Assembly: GCA_040218875.1 (NCBI GenBank)
Contig: JAVJQP010000076.1
Strand: one strand, 5' to 3'
Source of the DNA: Coleofasciculus sp937127375
Lineage (GTDB): Bacteria > Cyanobacteriota > Cyanobacteriia > Cyanobacteriales > Coleofasciculaceae
DNA length: 64,000 nucleotides
Shown piece by piece: positions 35,656-45,276 of this stretch. The position numbers were made by a program, and so were the translations under genes. Every line of letters starts with the position of its first letter. The stretch's first letter is position 1. The notes under the pieces are model-generated. The model was not told the origin of the DNA and did no database searches. It worked only from the letters and a program-made list of their open reading frames with translations.

Positions 35656-37647
35656 ATGACTGTACTAGAACAGGGACAAATTACGATTCATACCGAGAAT
35701 ATCTTTCCCATTATCAAGAAGTCGCTCTACACCGACCATGAAATCTTCTTGCGGGAACTCGTCTCCAACGCCGTGGACGCCATCCAGAAGCTGAAGATGG
35801 TGTCCTACTCTGGGGAAGTTGATGGGGACGTGGGGGAACCAGAAATTACTATTTCCCTGGATAAAAATAACCAAACCCTCTCCGTTTCCGATAACGGAAT
35901 TGGCATGACCGCTGAGGAGGTGAAAAAATATATTAACCAGGTAGCCTTCTCCAGCGCCGAAGAATTTATCCAGAAATACCAGAAAGACGCTGACCAGCAG
36001 ATTATCGGTCACTTCGGTCTCGGCTTCTACTCCTGCTTCATGGTGGCAAAGAAAGTGGAGGTTGATACCCTCTCTTACCAAGCCGGTGCTGAGGCGGTAC
36101 ATTGGTCTTGTGATGGCTCTCCCCAATTTGAACTGTCAGAATCCTCTCGCCAACAACGGGGTACCACCGTCACTCTGACCCTGCAAGATGAAGAAGTCGA
36201 ATATGTCGAACCCGCCCGGATTCGTCAACTGGTGAAGAAGTACTGCGACTTCATGCCTGTACCGATTAAGCTCGATGGCGAGGAACTGAATCAGCATAAG
36301 GCACTGTGGAAACAATCACCACAAAACCTGAGCGATGAGGATTATTTAGAATTTTATCGCTATCTGTATCCGTTTCAGGAAGAGCCGCTGCTATGGGTGC
36401 ATCTGAAGACCGATTATCCTTTCTTGTTGAATGGAATTCTCTATTTTCCCAAACTCAAACCCGATGTGGATGTGACCAAGGGTCATATTAAACTGTTCTG
36501 TAATCAGGTGTTTGTCAGCGACAACTGTGAAGAAGTGATTCCTAACTTCTTGATGCCACTGCGGGGGGTGATAGATAGTCCCGACATTCCCATCAATGTC
36601 TCCCGTTCCGCCCTCACCAATGACCGGACAGTGCGCCGGATTGCCGATTTTATTGCCAAGAAAATTGCTGACCGTCTGAATCAGCTTTACACGGAACAAC
36701 GGCAAGACTATATCCGCTGCTGGCAAGATGTGGGGACGTTTGTCAAGTTTGGTGCCCTGAATAACGACAAGTTCAAGAAACAAGTCGAGGATATTATTCT
36801 CTATCGCACCACTTATGAACCCCCTCAGGGTGAAGAATCGGGAAGCGCAGCGGCTGAAGTTGAGGTTCAATCTCAAGCTGGGGATGTTTGGCAGGATGTC
36901 TCTGCTGGGGCGTCTTTGAATCAAGATGAACAGGGACGGATTTATACTACGCTGAAAGAGTATTTAGACCGCAACAAAACCCAGCACGAAAACCACGTCT
37001 TCTACTGCACCGACGAAGCCGCCCAAGCCACTTACGTGGAACTGCATAAGAATCAGGGATTGGAAGTCCTGTTTATGGACTCGTTTATTGACACCCATTT
37101 TATTAGTTTCCTGGAACAAGAATATTCCGATGTCAAGTTCTCCCGGGTAGATTCGGAGTTAGATAATACCTTGGTTGACCAAGACAAGGCGGCGGATATT
37201 GTTGACCCCAAAACCAATAAAACCCGCAGCGAACTGATTAAGGAGTTATTTGAGAAAGCGATAAACAAGCCCAAGGTGAATGTGAAAACCCAGGCGCTGA
37301 AATCCGATGACCCCCAAGGAACACCCCCAGCCATGGTACTGCTACCGGAAGCCCTGCGGCGGTTGCAAGATATGACCGCCCTGATGCAGCAGCAAGCGGT
37401 GCAGTTTCCTGAGGAACATATTTTAGTGGTGAATACGGCACATCCCTTGATTGAGAACTTAGTGGAGATTAGTCAGGGGACTATTGTCCAAGGCGTGGGT
37501 CAATCCCCCAGTGGGGAATTAGCCAACCTGATTTGTCAGCATGTCTACGACTTGGCGCTGATGGCACAAAAAGGCTTTGACGCGAAAGGAATGAAGTCCT
37601 TTGTGGAACGGTCGAATCAGGTACTGACTCGGTTGACCAATCGGTAG
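35656..37647 (+). CDS. htpG: HtpG (Hsp90) chaperone
   Basis: HtpG is the bacterial Hsp90, an ATP-dependent dimeric chaperone of the cytoplasm. The GHKL ATPase motifs are clear: LVSNAVDAIQKLK (helix with catalytic Glu and Asn), SVSDNGIGMTAEE and GHFGLGFYSCFMV. The middle domain has the catalytic Arg region (INVSRSALTND). The C-terminal dimerisation domain is complete. I chose the ATG at 35656 (MTVLEQGQITIHTENIF); the open frame extends three codons further to a GTG at 35647. A charged linker between N and middle domains is absent, as in other bacterial forms. Confidence 0.96.
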   Translation: MTVLEQGQITIHTENIFPIIKKSLYTDHEIFLRELVSNAVDAIQKLKMVSYSGEVDGDVGEPEITISLDKNNQTLSVSDNGIGMTAEEVKKYINQVAFSSAEEFIQKYQKDADQQIIGHFGLGFYSCFMVAKKVEVDTLSYQAGAEAVHWSCDGSPQFELSESSRQQRGTTVTLTLQDEEVEYVEPARIRQLVKKYCDFMPVPIKLDGEELNQHKALWKQSPQNLSDEDYLEFYRYLYPFQEEPLLWVHLKTDYPFLLNGILYFPKLKPDVDVTKGHIKLFCNQVFVSDNCEEVIPNFLMPLRGVIDSPDIPINVSRSALTNDRTVRRIADFIAKKIADRLNQLYTEQRQDYIRCWQDVGTFVKFGALNNDKFKKQVEDIILYRTTYEPPQGEESGSAAAEVEVQSQAGDVWQDVSAGASLNQDEQGRIYTTLKEYLDRNKTQHENHVFYCTDEAAQATYVELHKNQGLEVLFMDSFIDTHFISFLEQEYSDVKFSRVDSELDNTLVDQDKAADIVDPKTNKTRSELIKELFEKAINKPKVNVKTQALKSDDPQGTPPAMVLLPEALRRLQDMTALMQQQAVQFPEEHILVVNTAHPLIENLVEISQGTIVQGVGQSPSGELANLICQHVYDLALMAQKGFDAKGMKSFVERSNQVLTRLTNR

Positions 37648-37659
37648 GCTGGGTTCCAG

Positions 37660-37722
37660 TCGGGGCGGGTTTAGTTACTTAGGGTTGCAACCGAAAAGAT
37701 AGTAGTGAAACCCGCCCCTACA
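37660..37722. repeat. Dispersed GGGGCGGGTTT...AAACCCGCCCC element, copy 4
   Basis: CGGGGCGGGTTTAGTTAC and GTGAAACCCGCCCCTACA arms; centre with GGTTGCAACCGAAA. It lies 13 bases after htpG. The centre is close to copy 7 (54850), which has GGTGCAACCGAAACGATAGTAG. Confidence 0.88.
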
Positions 37723-37736
37723 TCACACTCAGGTTG

Positions 37737-37800
37737 CGCCACATCCGACACCCCACACCCGACACCCGACACCCCACACCCGACACCCCACACCCTGTTC
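37737..37800. repeat. ACACCCGACACCCC tandem repeat
   Basis: Seven 7-base units alternating CACCCGA and CACCCCA precede rpmB. It is a low-complexity array like the TGACCAA family in period but not in sequence. Confidence 0.85.
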
Positions 37801-37846
37801 CCTGACCAAGATATGATGGAATACGGACTATAACTAAAGGCACATT

Positions 37847-38083
37847 ATGTCACGCAAATGTCAACTAACGGGAAAGAAGGCAAATAACGCCTATGCCATC
37901 TCCCACTCTCACCGCCGCACCAAAAAATTGCAGCAAGCCAACTTACAATCGAAGCGAGTCTGGTGGCAAGAAGGCAATCGCTGGGTGAAACTGAAACTTT
38001 CGACAAAGGCAATTAAGACGCTGGAGAAGAAGGGATTACAGGCGATGGCAAAGGAAGCAGGGATTAATCTCCATCATTATTAA
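37847..38083 (+). CDS. rpmB: Ribosomal protein bL28
   Basis: A 78-residue basic protein of the large subunit. The start SRKCQLTGKKANNAYAISHSHRRTKK and the following RVWWQEGNRWVKLKLSTKAIKTLEKKG are diagnostic of bL28. Cyanobacterial length is normal. The gene is flanked by repeat elements and shows no operon partner. Confidence 0.97.
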   Translation: MSRKCQLTGKKANNAYAISHSHRRTKKLQQANLQSKRVWWQEGNRWVKLKLSTKAIKTLEKKGLQAMAKEAGINLHHY

Positions 38084-38127
38084 ATTCCCGTGGGGAAGGT
38101 GGGGAAGATGAGAAAGATAGAGTATTG

Positions 38128-38190
38128 TGTAGGGGCGGGTTTGACCATTATCGTTTCTTTCCTCACCCAGATGCAACTAAACCCGCCCCG
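38128..38190. repeat. Dispersed GGGGCGGGTTT...AAACCCGCCCC element, copy 5
   Basis: TGTAGGGGCGGGTTTGACC and AACTAAACCCGCCCCG arms, preceded by a GGGGAAGAT stub like copies 2 and 3. The rest of the 38084-38603 gap contains CATCACCCCATCACCCC and no gene; the last 60 bases carry the hpsA leader. Confidence 0.87.
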
Positions 38191-38603
38191 ATCAAATGTG
38201 AAGTAAGCCGAGAATTCCTTCCCCTAAAGCTAACATCACCCCATCACCCCATCACCCTTAACCAAGGACAAAGGACAAATACCCAACAGGATGATCACTT
38301 TTCTCGCCAAAGTGGGTAAGCTAGGCTTAGTAACTCACCGATGATGACAGAGTGTACCCTAGGATACAATCTGATTAAGGCAGGGTGATCGGTGAGAACT
38401 GCGTCTGAAATAGGTCAAATAATTCTATCGCCAGAGGGAACTTGCCCCCAGAGCTTTTGTCTCATAATACAAGGGAGGCTCGTCCCCATCCGGACATACT
38501 ATTAAAGTCTTGCTATTGCTTATCATCAAAATCACCCAGACGGAACGCCCTGAGAAGCGTTGTTGTTCGGTTTAACTATCTATCCTCTTGAGAGGAAATC
38601 ACC

Positions 38604-41600
38604 ATGTCAATCCCGAAAAAGCTAGCCAAGGTTATTCAAAAACTCTATCGGCAACTCCTAAAACTATCGAGAACCCTGACTAAAGGGGTCATGACCTGGC
38701 TATTGCGAAGGTTGATGGTATTGCGCCATCGCTCTGGCTTAGCGGGGGCGGGATTTATCCTACCTACGGTAACCATGGTGATTTTGGTGGTGATCCTACT
38801 CACTACCGCGATCGTATTTCGCTCCTTTGACCGAGCCAAAAATGCTCGGAACTACCGGGTGGATGAAGCGGTAATGGCATCGGCTGCGCCAGCGATTGAT
38901 CGGGCAAAGCAGAAACTGGATATCTTGTTTGAAGATCCACGACTGCCTCGGGCAACCCCGTCGGATGACGCGCTTTACAATTTGCTCAAGAATGATGATG
39001 ATAAATTTACCTTCCCCGATGAACAGCGGCTGCGCTTGGCTTATGACATTACTGGGGGTGGCATCACACAAGAAGAAAAAGCTGATTTCTTAGAAGCAGG
39101 GGAAACGATATCAACAGCTTGGCGATTTCCTGTAGATACCGATGGTGATGGAGAGTACGATAGCTTGACTCTCTACAGCCTCGTCTTCCGTAGCCCAGCT
39201 CGTGACCGCGACACAGGTGCGTTTGCAGTCGCCAGAAGCCCCTTAGATGCCCGAACTCCTCCGATGGATGACGGTTTTGCTAACCCAAGTTGCGCGGGCG
39301 CTCTTAGCACCAGTGCTAAGTTAGTCAGTCAAGCGGGTTGGTATAAATCTGGCTCAAAGTTGAAGAAGAGCTTCTTTGTTTACACCGCGACAGTACCGAT
39401 TGAGAAGGTAGGGGAGTTAGGTTTAGAGACTAATGATTTTGAGTTTCAAGAACAAGCACCGGGGACGTCTGGTTTCTCTGCCCTAGAGTATCAACAAGAC
39501 CGGGCGCGAATTCCTTTATCGAATAATGCCGTTGTCTTTGAAGATGACTTAGCCGTGGTGGCTGGGAGTGCGCTACAACTCAATGGGCGGATGATCACCA
39601 ATGGTAACTTGTTTACCACAACCACAAAATCGGGTCATATTGAGCTTTACCAGGTGAGTGCGCCAGAGTCTTGTTTTTATGACGAAGAAAACAGCAAAAT
39701 TGCCGTAGGCGGTCACTTGGTTAACGCGGAACCTTTGGCAGAGAATTATAGCTCAACCAGAGCGGTTAAAGTTCATTTATATGATGAAAATCGCGGGGGT
39801 ACAAAAGCCCCTGTAGAAGATTTAAAAAATGACCAAAACCAATCAACGACCCACTCATCACCCCGAGAGGTTCTCTATAACAGCCAAGCCTTCACGCGGC
39901 GGGTGAATAATTTGGTCACGACTTGGATCGGAAACAACGATGCTGGTAGTGAGGGTTATAACAATAGTGACCCGGTCAGCGTCAAAGACCTCGTGAGGGA
40001 AGAGGAGCAAGACAAAGCCACAGCACGGGAGAAAGCCTTATTTGCTTACTTTAAAGACCGAACCCGACGAGTACCCTTTGTCGAAGTTCCCCTAGGACAA
40101 GAAAATGATGATGCCCTCCTCGATCCTGTGGGTGCAGGTGATAATCTACGTCCGCCCGATCAATGGAGCTACCCTTACAAGCCCGATGATGGTACGACTC
40201 ATGCCGGTTATTCGTTGGTGGAGCTGAAAACTGCCGGAGATAAAGTTAAACCACCAGCAACGGAACCCGACACCCTGGAACAAGATGAGCAGGAAAACTA
40301 TATCGGCGATCGCATCTTGGTGGGCAATAATCTGCCATTGGTTGTGTATGACTCGGACGCTGGGGAGGTAGAAGAGCAGGCGATTGAAGAAACAGTCTGG
40401 GATAAAGATGAAATTGGAGCAGACGATACCCGGGTTCGCTTCTCTCAAATCCAATCCCTGGCGGATGTGGGTGACACCGAACGGAATGGTTTCTGGGAAA
40501 AAGCAGCCGCAGAGGAACCCGATAATAATCTTGACCCAGTCGGAGGCTTGCGGATTATCACGGGTGCTGGTGTCTATGAGCGGAAAAACTCATTCTTGCC
40601 GCCGCCGAGATATGATGATCCCAAAACACCAGAGATTGAGGAAAATCTAACCTACGATGATCCGACAACCAGTGCCATAGAAGAATTCCCAATTGTTTGG
40701 CCCGATACGATGCCTATGTCGCCGGCAGTGGGATTGAAGGTTTATGACAATACCAATCAAGAGTGGGATCAAACCCCCTTACCGCCACTAGGCACTGACC
40801 CAAATCAAGTTGATCTATCGGATAATAATCTTTATGATCCGACTACCGTAAGAGGGAGTTTCACTCCCCTTGTTACCATTGACCCCAGCACCCGAAGATA
40901 TGCCAAAGGCGACTTACGGATGAGGGCAACGGCTGTTTACCACTACGCCCAAGACATTTACGAAGGCGACGACACAGAGCAAAAACCGATTGCTTGTATC
41001 AGCAGCTACTACGACCCAACCAACGTCACCACTGCCAGAAATCCTGACGGCTTGCCTGATGTCAGTGGTCAGTTAGATCTGGGTAACCGTAAGTTTGGTA
41101 AATCAAATAATGGGGTTAGCTATCCGCCTCCAACGAAAACCGCTAATGCCGAGGCAGTAAGTCCAGATGGCAAAGGCTTACTCAGTGGGATAGATCGGAC
41201 AGAAAACTACGCAGCCGGTCGCATCAATGAATACCTAGCCTACCAAGCCAATATCGTCTTTCCCAACGGGCGTTTTGTCAATGAAAACTTGCGTAAAGCT
41301 CTGCAAAAACAGAAGGATGATCGAACCTTGGCGGATCAAGCCGCCATTGATTCCACTATCTGCGCTTTGCAAATATTAGATGGCACACTAAAGCTTGATG
41401 TTGATGAAAGTAGGATTCCCCACGGAGCGATCGCAGAAGTGGCATTCCTCGATGCCCGACAGGTACAAGCCATTGATGCGGATGATCGAGAAACAACGAC
41501 AGTAGAATCAGTCGCTAACTTAACGGGCAATTACGATCTGAGCATAGAAGAACGCCATCCCCTAGAAGTACGGGCAACCAAGATTGATTTAGATAAGCTG

Positions 41601-44477
41601 CGCCGACAGAGTATTGACTTTCAAGGCGGGATCAACGGACCTGAACCCGAATATTTGCTGCCCAATAGCGGCATTATCTATGCCTCACGGGATGATGCTT
41701 TGGCTGATTTAAGTACCCTACTGCCCGATATATCAACGGATAGGGAGAATCAGCTAACGGGTGATGATGTAGATAACAAAACTGCAGCCCAGCGAGAAAG
41801 CGCCGTAGACTACAAACTCGACCCCACCCGTCGTCCCACTGGAATTCTGCTATACAACGGTGCAGAACTATCCCGCAATGATGACGATACATTCCGGGAA
41901 GAAGAAAAAGGTCTCACCTTAGCCACGAACCTACCTGCCTATCTCTGGGCTTGGTCGGATCGAAATAACAATGGCATAGTCGATGATCAGGGTAGATTGG
42001 CACCGGTATTTAATCCTCACACCAAAGAAGAGTTTGATGTTGATGACATTAATCTCAATCCAGATGACTGGGGAGACGATTTTTACAAGCGCAGTGAGCT
42101 TGATGTAAACTTCGCTTGTCGCCCTAACGATCCGAGATTGCCCAAATGTACCACAGGAGATACATGGCGACAGGTGGCAGTGATTGCGGACTCAATGACA
42201 CTACTGTCTAAGGATTTCCGGTTCGGCTTCCGCAATGAGGGAGACTATGAACTGGTCAACAGTAATGTCGGCAATCAAAGCATTATCAATAATCGCCTCC
42301 GCAATGGCTTTTATACCAACACCTACGCCACCAACGGTCTTTCTAGCTTTAATCGGGATGTATTTGATTGGGGCTTATTCTCGGATACAACCTACTCTAA
42401 TGAGAATGCCAATCCCCCTGCTAATAGCAGCAGTTCCTACTTCAACAACTTCGTCACTCCAGTTCAGCGGCGCATAGATGATTTCCCCGAATATGCGATG
42501 GAAATCTGTCGCAAGTTCCCGGTTTCTGAGTGTCAGCCGAGTGACTGGGTGATTGGTTATGACGTGAATGGGGATGGGGATTTAAATGATGATGAAGTGA
42601 CTGTAAGTCTAGACCTAAATGGGGATGGCGATTCTAGTGATACAAACATTTTTGAGCGAGACGTGACAATTGATCAGTTGGGGAGAGTTGCTAGTTCTAC
42701 TTCCCTTGATGCAGCAACTGTAGCCAACCTAGGAGCAGGCACAACAGCTCAATCGGCTTTGCAGGCAAGCGATCAACGTTATCCTCGCCGTGTGGCATTT
42801 GCCCGCACCTCTAACCATAATCTGGTACTTGATCCTACCAACCGTGTGGCTCAAGCCATCGGTGCGGTTTGCCCACTGGATAATAGCGGTAATGCTCCTA
42901 ACGGTAACGGCTGTATATTTCCTGCTGTTCCCAATACGGCAGATAATGCCCTCTGGTTCGGAACCACAAACAACATAACAAATCCAGGGGGTACTCGCCT
43001 TCACAACAGAAACAATAAACCCCTGTATTACGAAACAAGCTGGGACAGCTATGGGCTACTTAAGCCGCGTGACAGCATCACACCTCTGGATGAAAACGAG
43101 CATTCCAAGTATGTGAGGAACAAGTTGTTCGTCCCCAAAATCTCTGTGGATAAAGCTTATACCGATGCCATTCCTAATTTGAGTGATCTGAATGATGGCG
43201 TTAAGCCTGTGACTGCATATACATTCTGTCTGGCAAAGGGATACAAGGAAATAGGAAGACCTGCTTCATCGCCAGGATCAGGATGTCCCGTTTTAAATAA
43301 CCTCAATACTTTACGAGGTCAACTGGTGAATCTCGATCCTCTGGCTGCCAATGACGATGCCATCGTTAAACCTGATGGTTCACTTAGTCCGGCGGGTGGA
43401 ACCCTGACTGCCCAAACGACTCCCCAGACTAATCCGGATTCACCTAAATCTGTCAATGTATTCGACTTGCCTGCGACTTTTGACGCTAACGCAAAGATTA
43501 CCCTCAAGGGAACGGCTGACGCCATGTTTGTGCTTCGGGTCAATAGTGGAAATCTCACATTTGGTGATGGGGTTGAACTGGAGTTGCAGGGCGTTGACCC
43601 TAACCAGATTTTCTGGGTGGTCAAGAGTGGCAAACTGACTTTTGGAAAAGGTGTGCAGTTGGCTGGGAACTTTATCGGTCGGAGTCTGGCAGCGAATAAT
43701 ATTGAATATGAGGCTGCACCGGATGCTCCGCAAATTATTGGCGGTCGTTTCCTCGGATTTAACAAAATTGATGTAACTGGAGGCACTGATCCATTCGTCC
43801 CCTTCCCAATCTCCGCTGAAACTGAAATGACCAGTCAGGATCAGCCGCTCCTGGTTCCCGTCTTAAACCTGCATCAACCGATCGCCCAACAAGCAGACTG
43901 GAATGGAGCGACAGTTAACGCAGAAGTAGAAAAATCCCAATGGCTACCGCCAGCAACAGAAACAACAGCGAACTTAATCGCCGCTGTCGGCAATACCCCA
44001 CCACGTCCTGGTGAACCAGATGGGGGTATTGCTAGCTTTATCCGCTTCCTAGAAGATTGGGAGGGTATAAACCTTTCCATTAGTGGTTCCTTGATGGAAT
44101 TTGAGCGCAGTAGCTTGGCAACGGGTCCATTCCAGCCCTTCCTGGATAATGGAACATTTTTCGACAAGAAGAGAGGAATTTTTGATTTCCCCCAGAAATA
44201 CGCCACCGGCAACTCGGAAGGGAAAATAAATTACAGCTTGCCCCCCAATCGGCGATTTGGATATGATGTTGGCTTACTCAGCCAAATCCCGGACTTGTTT
44301 AGCAGTCGTTTCACCACACCCCCGGCGGGAGATCCGGATGAATTCTTCCAGGAAGTCCAGCGCGATGATCCGTGGATAGAAACCTTGTTGTGTGGGACAG
44401 TGATTGGTAATGATAAACCAGCTATCAATGAAAGGCTACGTGAGCAACACGGTTGTTCTGAACCGCCCTACTCCTAA
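38604..44477 (+). CDS. hpsA: HpsA, hormogonium polysaccharide biosynthesis protein
   Basis: HpsA is a very large exported protein needed for hormogonium polysaccharide and gliding in Nostoc. This 1957-residue copy has a basic N-terminus, then one hydrophobic segment (about 51-72, FILPTVTMVILVVILL) followed by a helix with NARNYRVDEAVMASAAPAIDRAK, the HpsA signature. Acidic Ca2+-loop-like motifs occur at about 178 (DTDGDGEYD), 1319 (DVNGDGDLNDDE) and 1336 (DLNGDGDSSD). Residues about 1560-1730 form a separate block resembling DUF3494 (ice-binding/adhesin fold), with MFVLRVNSGNLTF and IFWVVKSGKLTFGKG. AGAGGAAA precedes the ATG. Four pseudopilin genes follow on the same strand. The exact biochemical role is unknown. 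Confidence 0.9.
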   Translation: MSIPKKLAKVIQKLYRQLLKLSRTLTKGVMTWLLRRLMVLRHRSGLAGAGFILPTVTMVILVVILLTTAIVFRSFDRAKNARNYRVDEAVMASAAPAIDRAKQKLDILFEDPRLPRATPSDDALYNLLKNDDDKFTFPDEQRLRLAYDITGGGITQEEKADFLEAGETISTAWRFPVDTDGDGEYDSLTLYSLVFRSPARDRDTGAFAVARSPLDARTPPMDDGFANPSCAGALSTSAKLVSQAGWYKSGSKLKKSFFVYTATVPIEKVGELGLETNDFEFQEQAPGTSGFSALEYQQDRARIPLSNNAVVFEDDLAVVAGSALQLNGRMITNGNLFTTTTKSGHIELYQVSAPESCFYDEENSKIAVGGHLVNAEPLAENYSSTRAVKVHLYDENRGGTKAPVEDLKNDQNQSTTHSSPREVLYNSQAFTRRVNNLVTTWIGNNDAGSEGYNNSDPVSVKDLVREEEQDKATAREKALFAYFKDRTRRVPFVEVPLGQENDDALLDPVGAGDNLRPPDQWSYPYKPDDGTTHAGYSLVELKTAGDKVKPPATEPDTLEQDEQENYIGDRILVGNNLPLVVYDSDAGEVEEQAIEETVWDKDEIGADDTRVRFSQIQSLADVGDTERNGFWEKAAAEEPDNNLDPVGGLRIITGAGVYERKNSFLPPPRYDDPKTPEIEENLTYDDPTTSAIEEFPIVWPDTMPMSPAVGLKVYDNTNQEWDQTPLPPLGTDPNQVDLSDNNLYDPTTVRGSFTPLVTIDPSTRRYAKGDLRMRATAVYHYAQDIYEGDDTEQKPIACISSYYDPTNVTTARNPDGLPDVSGQLDLGNRKFGKSNNGVSYPPPTKTANAEAVSPDGKGLLSGIDRTENYAAGRINEYLAYQANIVFPNGRFVNENLRKALQKQKDDRTLADQAAIDSTICALQILDGTLKLDVDESRIPHGAIAEVAFLDARQVQAIDADDRETTTVESVANLTGNYDLSIEERHPLEVRATKIDLDKLRRQSIDFQGGINGPEPEYLLPNSGIIYASRDDALADLSTLLPDISTDRENQLTGDDVDNKTAAQRESAVDYKLDPTRRPTGILLYNGAELSRNDDDTFREEEKGLTLATNLPAYLWAWSDRNNNGIVDDQGRLAPVFNPHTKEEFDVDDINLNPDDWGDDFYKRSELDVNFACRPNDPRLPKCTTGDTWRQVAVIADSMTLLSKDFRFGFRNEGDYELVNSNVGNQSIINNRLRNGFYTNTYATNGLSSFNRDVFDWGLFSDTTYSNENANPPANSSSSYFNNFVTPVQRRIDDFPEYAMEICRKFPVSECQPSDWVIGYDVNGDGDLNDDEVTVSLDLNGDGDSSDTNIFERDVTIDQLGRVASSTSLDAATVANLGAGTTAQSALQASDQRYPRRVAFARTSNHNLVLDPTNRVAQAIGAVCPLDNSGNAPNGNGCIFPAVPNTADNALWFGTTNNITNPGGTRLHNRNNKPLYYETSWDSYGLLKPRDSITPLDENEHSKYVRNKLFVPKISVDKAYTDAIPNLSDLNDGVKPVTAYTFCLAKGYKEIGRPASSPGSGCPVLNNLNTLRGQLVNLDPLAANDDAIVKPDGSLSPAGGTLTAQTTPQTNPDSPKSVNVFDLPATFDANAKITLKGTADAMFVLRVNSGNLTFGDGVELELQGVDPNQIFWVVKSGKLTFGKGVQLAGNFIGRSLAANNIEYEAAPDAPQIIGGRFLGFNKIDVTGGTDPFVPFPISAETEMTSQDQPLLVPVLNLHQPIAQQADWNGATVNAEVEKSQWLPPATETTANLIAAVGNTPPRPGEPDGGIASFIRFLEDWEGINLSISGSLMEFERSSLATGPFQPFLDNGTFFDKKRGIFDFPQKYATGNSEGKINYSLPPNRRFGYDVGLLSQIPDLFSSRFTTPPAGDPDEFFQEVQRDDPWIETLLCGTVIGNDKPAINERLREQHGCSEPPYS

Positions 44478-44520
44478 TAAATAACACCCGAGGCGAAAAT
44501 CAAGCATTGGGGAATCAACC

Positions 44521-45213
44521 ATGAACCAGCACAAACAACGACAACCTGCAAACCCATCAACCCAGTCTGGCTTTACCATCATTGAATCGTTAATCGCGAT
44601 TATTGTGGTCACGATTTTGATGATTGGACTAGCACCGATCATCACAATGGCAGTCGCCAATCGGGTGCAAGCCAGACGGGTAGAACGGGCAACCCAAGCC
44701 GCGAGTTCCTACATTGATGGAGTCAACTCAGGAAACATCCCGTTTGTTCCTAACTCAGACAACGAACAGCTAAAGAACGCCTTTAGCGAGGGGAGTAATT
44801 TCAGTGAGGTTGATCCGCCGAGCCAGGGCAGTTTGAACTGTGCCCCCTCTGGATACTGCGCCTCCCCCCAACCCCAAGATTCCGTCTTGTACTGCGTGGA
44901 TAACCCTGAGGATGGTGAAGAATGTACTGGCTATCAAGACTTCATTATCCAGGCGATTGGCAAAATTCCACCTCCACCAAACACAGGCATACGACGTTAC
45001 ACCAGCTATCGCTTGGGAGTGCGAGTTTACCGCGCCGATGCCTTTACCTCAGATTTTGTCGAAGGGTTCACCAACCAGGGAACCCAACTGAGTGCGACAG
45101 GCGGCATCGGTTTGAGTAAAACCCAAGCTCCACTTGCCCAGATTACCACTGAAATCGGAGTCGATAGTTCAACATTTCAGACAATCTGTGACGAAGCAAA
45201 TATTGACTGCTAG
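44521..45213 (+). CDS. hpsB: HpsB-type pseudopilin
   Basis: A 230-residue minor pilin. The class III prepilin signal is QSG-FTIIESLIAII, with cleavage after Gly17, Phe at +1 and Glu22 at +5, followed by a hydrophobic helix. The C-terminal globular part has several Cys (NCAPSGYC, DGEECTGY) that may form disulfides outside the membrane. It begins 43 bases after hpsA. Members of this set are thought to build a pseudopilus that helps secrete the polysaccharide; PilD would cleave the leader. Confidence 0.87.
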   Translation: MNQHKQRQPANPSTQSGFTIIESLIAIIVVTILMIGLAPIITMAVANRVQARRVERATQAASSYIDGVNSGNIPFVPNSDNEQLKNAFSEGSNFSEVDPPSQGSLNCAPSGYCASPQPQDSVLYCVDNPEDGEECTGYQDFIIQAIGKIPPPPNTGIRRYTSYRLGVRVYRADAFTSDFVEGFTNQGTQLSATGGIGLSKTQAPLAQITTEIGVDSSTFQTICDEANIDC

Positions 45214-45276
45214 GGTAGCACAGGCGTGGCAAAAAGGATCGGATATAGATCGATGAATTGACAAAGGGGAAGTTAA

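Noticed and set aside
36391..36924. 177-codon antisense ORF inside htpG
   Set aside because: Shadow of htpG; no independent evidence.
43319..43786. 155-codon antisense ORF inside hpsA
   Set aside because: Shadow of a strongly supported coding frame on the other strand.
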